Source: Saprospiraceae bacterium (GTDB taxonomy: Bacteria; Bacteroidota; Bacteroidia; Chitinophagales; Saprospiraceae). Taken from it: a stretch of 64,000 nucleotides of DNA. The notes under the pieces were generated by a model. The model saw only the letters and a program-made list of their open reading frames with translations, made no database searches and was not told where the DNA came from. The translations under genes and the position numbers were made by a program. Shown here piece after piece: positions 60,124 to 64,000 of the stretch (its first letter is position 1; every line of letters begins with the position of its first letter). The stretch is taken from NCBI GenBank assembly GCA_028285085.1, contig JANQQI010000094.1, forward strand, positions 47,383 through 111,382, read 5' to 3'.

Positions 60124-61983
60124 ATGAAAACTATTCTGACCTACCTATGTCTACTCCTATGCCTATCACCGAGCATTGCCAGCAATGGTGATGATCTAAA
60201 TTGTGAAGGCTGTACAGCACCACCAACTCTGGTTTTTGATAATAATTGCCAAATAAGGGTAAGTTCAGGTTGTGCGCAAATTACAGAATGGTGGTTGATT
60301 CCTCCGGGAGGAGGGCTACCGGATATTTACATGACCTCGGCCACTACCTTTACTTTTAATATTGACGGCCCCGGTGTATACCGAGTCATTTATGCTTCGC
60401 AATGTGATGGTGCCCCCAAAAAATCGCTTGACCTTGAGGTATCCGTTGATTGCTCGGAGTGCGCACCTCCCGAAGGACAACTGGATTTTATCTGGGCAAA
60501 TGCCAGTAATTCTGAACCAACGGATTGTGCTTTGACTTTCACCCCTGTATTTACGGGGACGGGAGTAATCGAAGAATACCAGTGGACCTTTAGTAATGGA
60601 ACGCCCAGCGTTTCAAATGCGAACACGCCTACAGTGAGCTTTCCGCAAAATGCGATTAGTGCCGAAGTTTGTTTGACCATCTCATTAGAAGCTGCCGGAG
60701 GGGAGTGTCCCAATACCACCATTTGCAAAACAGTACCGTTGAATTGTAATCCTTGTGACGGATTTACCGCCAGATTAGATTACGAATTGGAAGGCTGTTT
60801 AATAACACTTGATGGAAGTAGTTCCTCTAGCGGCAACGCGAACATCATATTTCATTCCTACGCTATTAATGGAACGTACCTTTATTTTGGAGGATATGCA
60901 CCTACGCCCCGAACCCATCAGTTTAGTGCAAATGGCGTTTATGAAGTCTGCGTAAGAATCTTGGATTTTGGCTTTGATAGTAATGGCCAGTGGACGATTT
61001 TCTGTGAAGATGAAATTTGCGAAACAGTTATCGTCACGGGCTGCAATGAACCTTGTATTCGAGAAAACGATGATATAGTGGTCATTCCTTCTGAGATAGA
61101 ACCATCAGCAGGTAACTGTGCCGCAGTCAGATTAAAAGTAAGTATTGCCAGTTTGCCTTCAGAGGAATGTAACGATGTGACCTACTATATCGATTATGGA
61201 GATGGCAACATTTGTAATATATCTTCGGGCGAGTGTGGGGGCAATCCCTACGAACATGAATACGAGGATGAAGGCATTTATACGATTTGTGTTTATGGAT
61301 TTGATGAGTGTGGTTGTTATGTTAAAAAGTGTGTAGACTTTGTCGCTGAGTGTGAGGATACTAGTGAATGTTCTGCACTTTTTACTTCGGGCTTCTGTAG
61401 TGATCCTGGTTGTGATAGTGGTGAACCCGGGGCGTGTTTGAGTTGCTTTAGTTCTGCTTTGAGTGAACCTTCAGTGGGAGCGGTGATTGTTTCAAGATTT
61501 TGGGAAATAACGGTATATGATGTGTTTAATAATGTGATTTATACTGATACCTACAACGCCAGCAATGATGAGTTCTTGTTATGTTATCCTTTTGAAGCCT
61601 ATTTCATAGATCTTTGTCTGACGATTACCGATTCAAATGGATGTACGGATAGGTATTGCTTTACAACTTCCAATGGCTGTTTACCGATCCAGGAAGAGGA
61701 GAATCCAGCCTTTTCAAATTCAAATCCTAATAACAACTCCATACCTGACTTCAGTGTTTTCCCGAACCCTAGCACGGGACAATTTTCCATAAGCTCTGCA
61801 AACGATCCCCTGCAAAGTATAGAAATTTACACGCTCAACGGGCAGCAGATTTGGCAAAATAGTCGACTAGATCAGACTTTTTTCCAATACGAAGATACCC
61901 CCTTAGCTCCTGGTACGTATTTAATTCGAGCAACAACTAAGCACAGTTATTTTACCCAGAAATTGATTGTGCTAAACCGATAA
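60124..61983 (+). CDS. Cys-rich PKD-repeat T9SS cargo protein, copy 2
   Basis: A 619-residue paralogue of the preceding protein with the same order: signal peptide (to about residue 20), Cys-pair-rich modules, PKD-like segments (IEEYQWTFSNGTPSV; YYIDYGDGNICNISSG), and a type A sorting domain (FSVFPNPSTGQFSI, IYTLNGQQIWQ, LAPGTYLIRATTKH). It has its own strong promoter, so the two copies can be expressed separately. Surface display through T9SS is expected. Between them the two genes suggest diversification of a surface structure. Confidence 0.85.
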   Translation: MKTILTYLCLLLCLSPSIASNGDDLNCEGCTAPPTLVFDNNCQIRVSSGCAQITEWWLIPPGGGLPDIYMTSATTFTFNIDGPGVYRVIYASQCDGAPKKSLDLEVSVDCSECAPPEGQLDFIWANASNSEPTDCALTFTPVFTGTGVIEEYQWTFSNGTPSVSNANTPTVSFPQNAISAEVCLTISLEAAGGECPNTTICKTVPLNCNPCDGFTARLDYELEGCLITLDGSSSSSGNANIIFHSYAINGTYLYFGGYAPTPRTHQFSANGVYEVCVRILDFGFDSNGQWTIFCEDEICETVIVTGCNEPCIRENDDIVVIPSEIEPSAGNCAAVRLKVSIASLPSEECNDVTYYIDYGDGNICNISSGECGGNPYEHEYEDEGIYTICVYGFDECGCYVKKCVDFVAECEDTSECSALFTSGFCSDPGCDSGEPGACLSCFSSALSEPSVGAVIVSRFWEITVYDVFNNVIYTDTYNASNDEFLLCYPFEAYFIDLCLTITDSNGCTDRYCFTTSNGCLPIQEEENPAFSNSNPNNNSIPDFSVFPNPSTGQFSISSANDPLQSIEIYTLNGQQIWQNSRLDQTFFQYEDTPLAPGTYLIRATTKHSYFTQKLIVLNR

Positions 61984-62006
61984 GAAGCTATCAGATAGCA
62001 TTATAA

Positions 62007-62042
62007 AAAATCCGATGGTGACATTTGCCACCATCGGATTTT
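62007..62042. terminator. Bidirectional terminator between convergent genes
   Basis: AAAATCCGATGGTG and CACCATCGGATTTT form a perfect 14 bp stem with an 8 nt loop, flanked by an A-tract and a T-tract. It serves Cys-rich gene 2 on the plus strand and the M36 gene on the minus strand. Confidence 0.85.
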
Positions 62043-62069
62043 CTTTTTTTAATAATGAAGAAGGTCTTA

Positions 62070-64000
62070 CTAATATCGCACAACCAATTGACGGGTTTGT
62101 ACTTCCTGACCATCCATTTGAACTTGTAGAAAATACACACCTTCGGGCAAAGTACTGACGTCCAAATCAATGACGGTATCCCCTTCGGCGAGATAAATCT
62201 GCTCTGCAACACGACGACCGTCAGCCTGATAAAGCGCCAAGTGAACGGCCCCTTGGTAAGTGGGCGGTAACAGCAAGGAGGTGGTCGCTTTGGCTGGATT
62301 GGGCTGTAGCGCAATCCCTTGCACGGCGCCAGACAGTTCGCCCGTGACAATTTCAGAATAAGTAAAGCTGCCATCTTCGTCTACTTGCTTGAGGCGATAG
62401 TAGTATAAAACACCACGTTGTACTTCGCGGTCTATGGATTCGTAATTTGTAGCAAAAGGTCGTGTTCCTTGACCATCCACCCAGCCAATGCTGGAGAAGC
62501 CGGCGGCTAAATTGGTGGCTCGCTCAATGTAGAAACCTTGATTTTGCTGCTCGCTGGCGGTTTGCCAAGACAGCTCAATTTGTTGCTGTTCATCATTGGT
62601 TACCGCTCGGAAAGCGACTAGCTCGACGGGTAGTGGTGCTAATTCAAAGAGTTCTTCGTAGGTCATCGCAGGCACATCCGGGGGTAAATCGAAGGCTTCA
62701 CTGCCATCATTACGGTTGGTGGCCGCGCCTTGATCGGCTGAGAAGCCTAAGCCACGACGTGCAAATACATTCCAGATGATGTCGCGATTGGCACCACTAT
62801 TATTGTTAACATCGGCTAGCAAGATGGCATCGCGGCCGTCTACAAAGCCCGGTCCGCAGGGCTGCAACTTTAATCCATCCATCACCAACTGCATAGTTAC
62901 CACATTACCGGCACTACTGCTGCTATTGTACAAATCCGCCTCGTAGCCATTGGCATTGATCATCGCCCAGTTTAAATCCCAAAGCATAGTACACCACAGG
63001 TAGCCAATACCGTGCGGTTGTGAAATGCCAGCAGATTGAATATCGCCGTAGGTCGAATTATTGACCGCAAAATCAGTAGAGTAGGGGCTAGGACGGATGC
63101 CGTCACCATCGGTTGGTTCACTAAGTAAGTAAGTACCCATACCCCGAGGTTGATCGTGTGTATCGGTCGTTTGGGTGGTGACCCAAAGACCAAAGAAATC
63201 ACTCCAGCCTTCGCCCATTTGTTCTGCATTGTTTAAGCAACTTGAATTGGACGGACCGCCGGTGAGTCGAATGGAAATACCGTGACCGTATTCGTGAGTA
63301 ATCACACCATTATCCAAATCGCTATCCAACTCGGGAGCACCGTTGTTTTTCAGAGTACCGGTGACGGGTAGCATAGCCCGTAAGCTGACACAATCACCCT
63401 GACTGATCATAATCGCAGGAATGGTGACTTGATCGCCATCGTCACCTGGGCCCATATTAAAAGGATCTCCATCGACATTATTACAAACAATTACAGCGGC
63501 GGCACCGGCATTTTGGGCATTCAGGCATTTCAAACCAAATTCACAACCTCCTCGATCGAGCAATGCAATCTTACCCGTTAAATCATTGATCAAGGGGCTA
63601 CAAGCGTCCGTAGTCGTACCATTGCCATCATCGACTTCTTCGATATCGGCGGTCAACAAAGTCGGTAGATCAGGTCCAAAGCTAGCTTGTGCAAAATTAA
63701 ACTCTTCGGCAGGCGTTCCATTAGCGATGAAAAAACGGCCTTTTGCTTCCATCGTGACGGTAAGCCCACTGCCGATGAACCCACGGATGGTGGTACAATC
63801 ATCTTGTCCAATCATCACTGATGGAATCGTAATATTGGCGTTTGTACCTCCCATGCCAAAGGGGGCCGCATTAGTGTTTTGACACACGATGACGGCAATG
63901 GCGCCCGCATCCTGTGCGTTTTCAACCTTCACAGTGAAGTTGCATCCACCGCGATCGATTAAAGCAATTTTTCCGGTGATAGCACCACCGTTGATCAGTG
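62070..64000 (-). CDS. M36 fungalysin-like metallopeptidase with PA domains and T9SS sorting domain, 5-prime end missing
   Basis: The frame is open to the window edge, so only the C-terminal about 640 residues are seen. Two protease-associated (PA) segments come first, each with KIALxDRGGC and AGAxAVIVC, tandem repeats of one unit. The catalytic region has the zinc motif HEYGHGISIRLTGG and a downstream Glu in MGEGWSDFFGLW, as in M36. A fibronectin-like region follows, then a C-terminal sorting domain (LQPNPAKATTSLLL, LYQADGRRV, LPEGVYFLQVQMDG). An exported, surface or released protease is likely. The propeptide and N-terminal part lie outside the window. Confidence 0.9.
   Translation of the reverse strand, partial: LINGGAITGKIALIDRGGCNFTVKVENAQDAGAIAVIVCQNTNAAPFGMGGTNANITIPSVMIGQDDCTTIRGFIGSGLTVTMEAKGRFFIANGTPAEEFNFAQASFGPDLPTLLTADIEEVDDGNGTTTDACSPLINDLTGKIALLDRGGCEFGLKCLNAQNAGAAAVIVCNNVDGDPFNMGPGDDGDQVTIPAIMISQGDCVSLRAMLPVTGTLKNNGAPELDSDLDNGVITHEYGHGISIRLTGGPSNSSCLNNAEQMGEGWSDFFGLWVTTQTTDTHDQPRGMGTYLLSEPTDGDGIRPSPYSTDFAVNNSTYGDIQSAGISQPHGIGYLWCTMLWDLNWAMINANGYEADLYNSSSSAGNVVTMQLVMDGLKLQPCGPGFVDGRDAILLADVNNNSGANRDIIWNVFARRGLGFSADQGAATNRNDGSEAFDLPPDVPAMTYEELFELAPLPVELVAFRAVTNDEQQQIELSWQTASEQQNQGFYIERATNLAAGFSSIGWVDGQGTRPFATNYESIDREVQRGVLYYYRLKQVDEDGSFTYSEIVTGELSGAVQGIALQPNPAKATTSLLLPPTYQGAVHLALYQADGRRVAEQIYLAEGDTVIDLDVSTLPEGVYFLQVQMDGQEVQTRQLVVRY

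Overview
The window looks like a chromosomal segment of a Bacteroidota bacterium, most likely of the Saprospiria (Lewinella/Haliscomenobacter-like). This is inferred from several things: C-terminal type IX secretion (T9SS) sorting domains on secreted proteins, Bacteroidota-type promoters (TTTG or TTG, 20 nt, TAnnTTTG), lack of Shine-Dalgarno sites, LytS/LytTR two-component genes, DUF5916, DUF2490 and DUF1080 families, TPR-CHAT proteins, and a GMC oxidoreductase paired with a gluconate-2-dehydrogenase-subunit-3-like protein. No rRNA, tRNA, insertion sequence, phage gene or CRISPR array was seen.

Layout. 1-1.3 kb: end of an M16 zinc-peptidase-like gene. 1.4-7.2 kb: a TPR-CHAT protein, a T9SS cargo protein, then an ECF sigma factor and a membrane anti-sigma-like TPR protein. 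7.5-11.9 kb: a Phe/Tyr biosynthesis operon (prephenate dehydratase, aminotransferase, prephenate dehydrogenase, DAHP synthase-chorismate mutase) behind a leader. 12-16.1 kb: SPFH/SHOCT plus zinc-ribbon pair, a one-domain asparaginase, a CsaA-like protein and a nucleotidyltransferase. 16.3-19.7 kb: two tandem CotH-kinase-like genes. 20-25.6 kb: two tandem paralogous surface/secreted proteins, an OmpA protein with thrombospondin-3 repeats, two SRPBCC proteins and a small secreted protein. 25.7-29.8 kb: LytTR response regulator and kinase, and a DUF5916 protein. 29.8-36.5 kb: an unknown secreted protein, DUF2490, and a sialidase divergent from a kelch-like/sodium-symporter fusion. 36.5-40.4 kb: purE, rdgB, an unknown gene, ilvE and an aldo/keto reductase. 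40.6-43.2 kb: a TPR hybrid histidine kinase. 43.3-48.3 kb: a sugar isomerase, DUF1080, gluconate-dehydrogenase-3-like, GMC oxidoreductase and esterase group that resembles 3-ketoglycoside catabolism. 48.5-54.2 kb: a lipoprotein, then a second sigma-like / membrane protein / TPR-CHAT module. 54.7-64 kb: a large BNR-repeat protein, two Cys-rich T9SS cargo paralogues and a partial M36 metallopeptidase.

Main discovery. The roughly 345 nt ahead of the Phe/Tyr operon hold a good promoter followed by two consecutive small ORFs, each with a dense run of Phe and Tyr codons and each followed by an intrinsic-terminator hairpin. The left arm of each hairpin can instead pair with a segment at or just after the end of its small ORF. 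This has the architecture of a tandem (double) ribosome-mediated transcription attenuator responding to charged tRNA-Phe and tRNA-Tyr, with the second terminator ending 14 nt before the pheA start codon. A second theme is the repeated association of a sigma-like factor, a single-pass membrane protein and a secreted TPR-CHAT peptidase-like protein at two loci, which suggests proteolytic control of transcription. A third is a CotH pair in which one copy has lost both expected catalytic aspartates.
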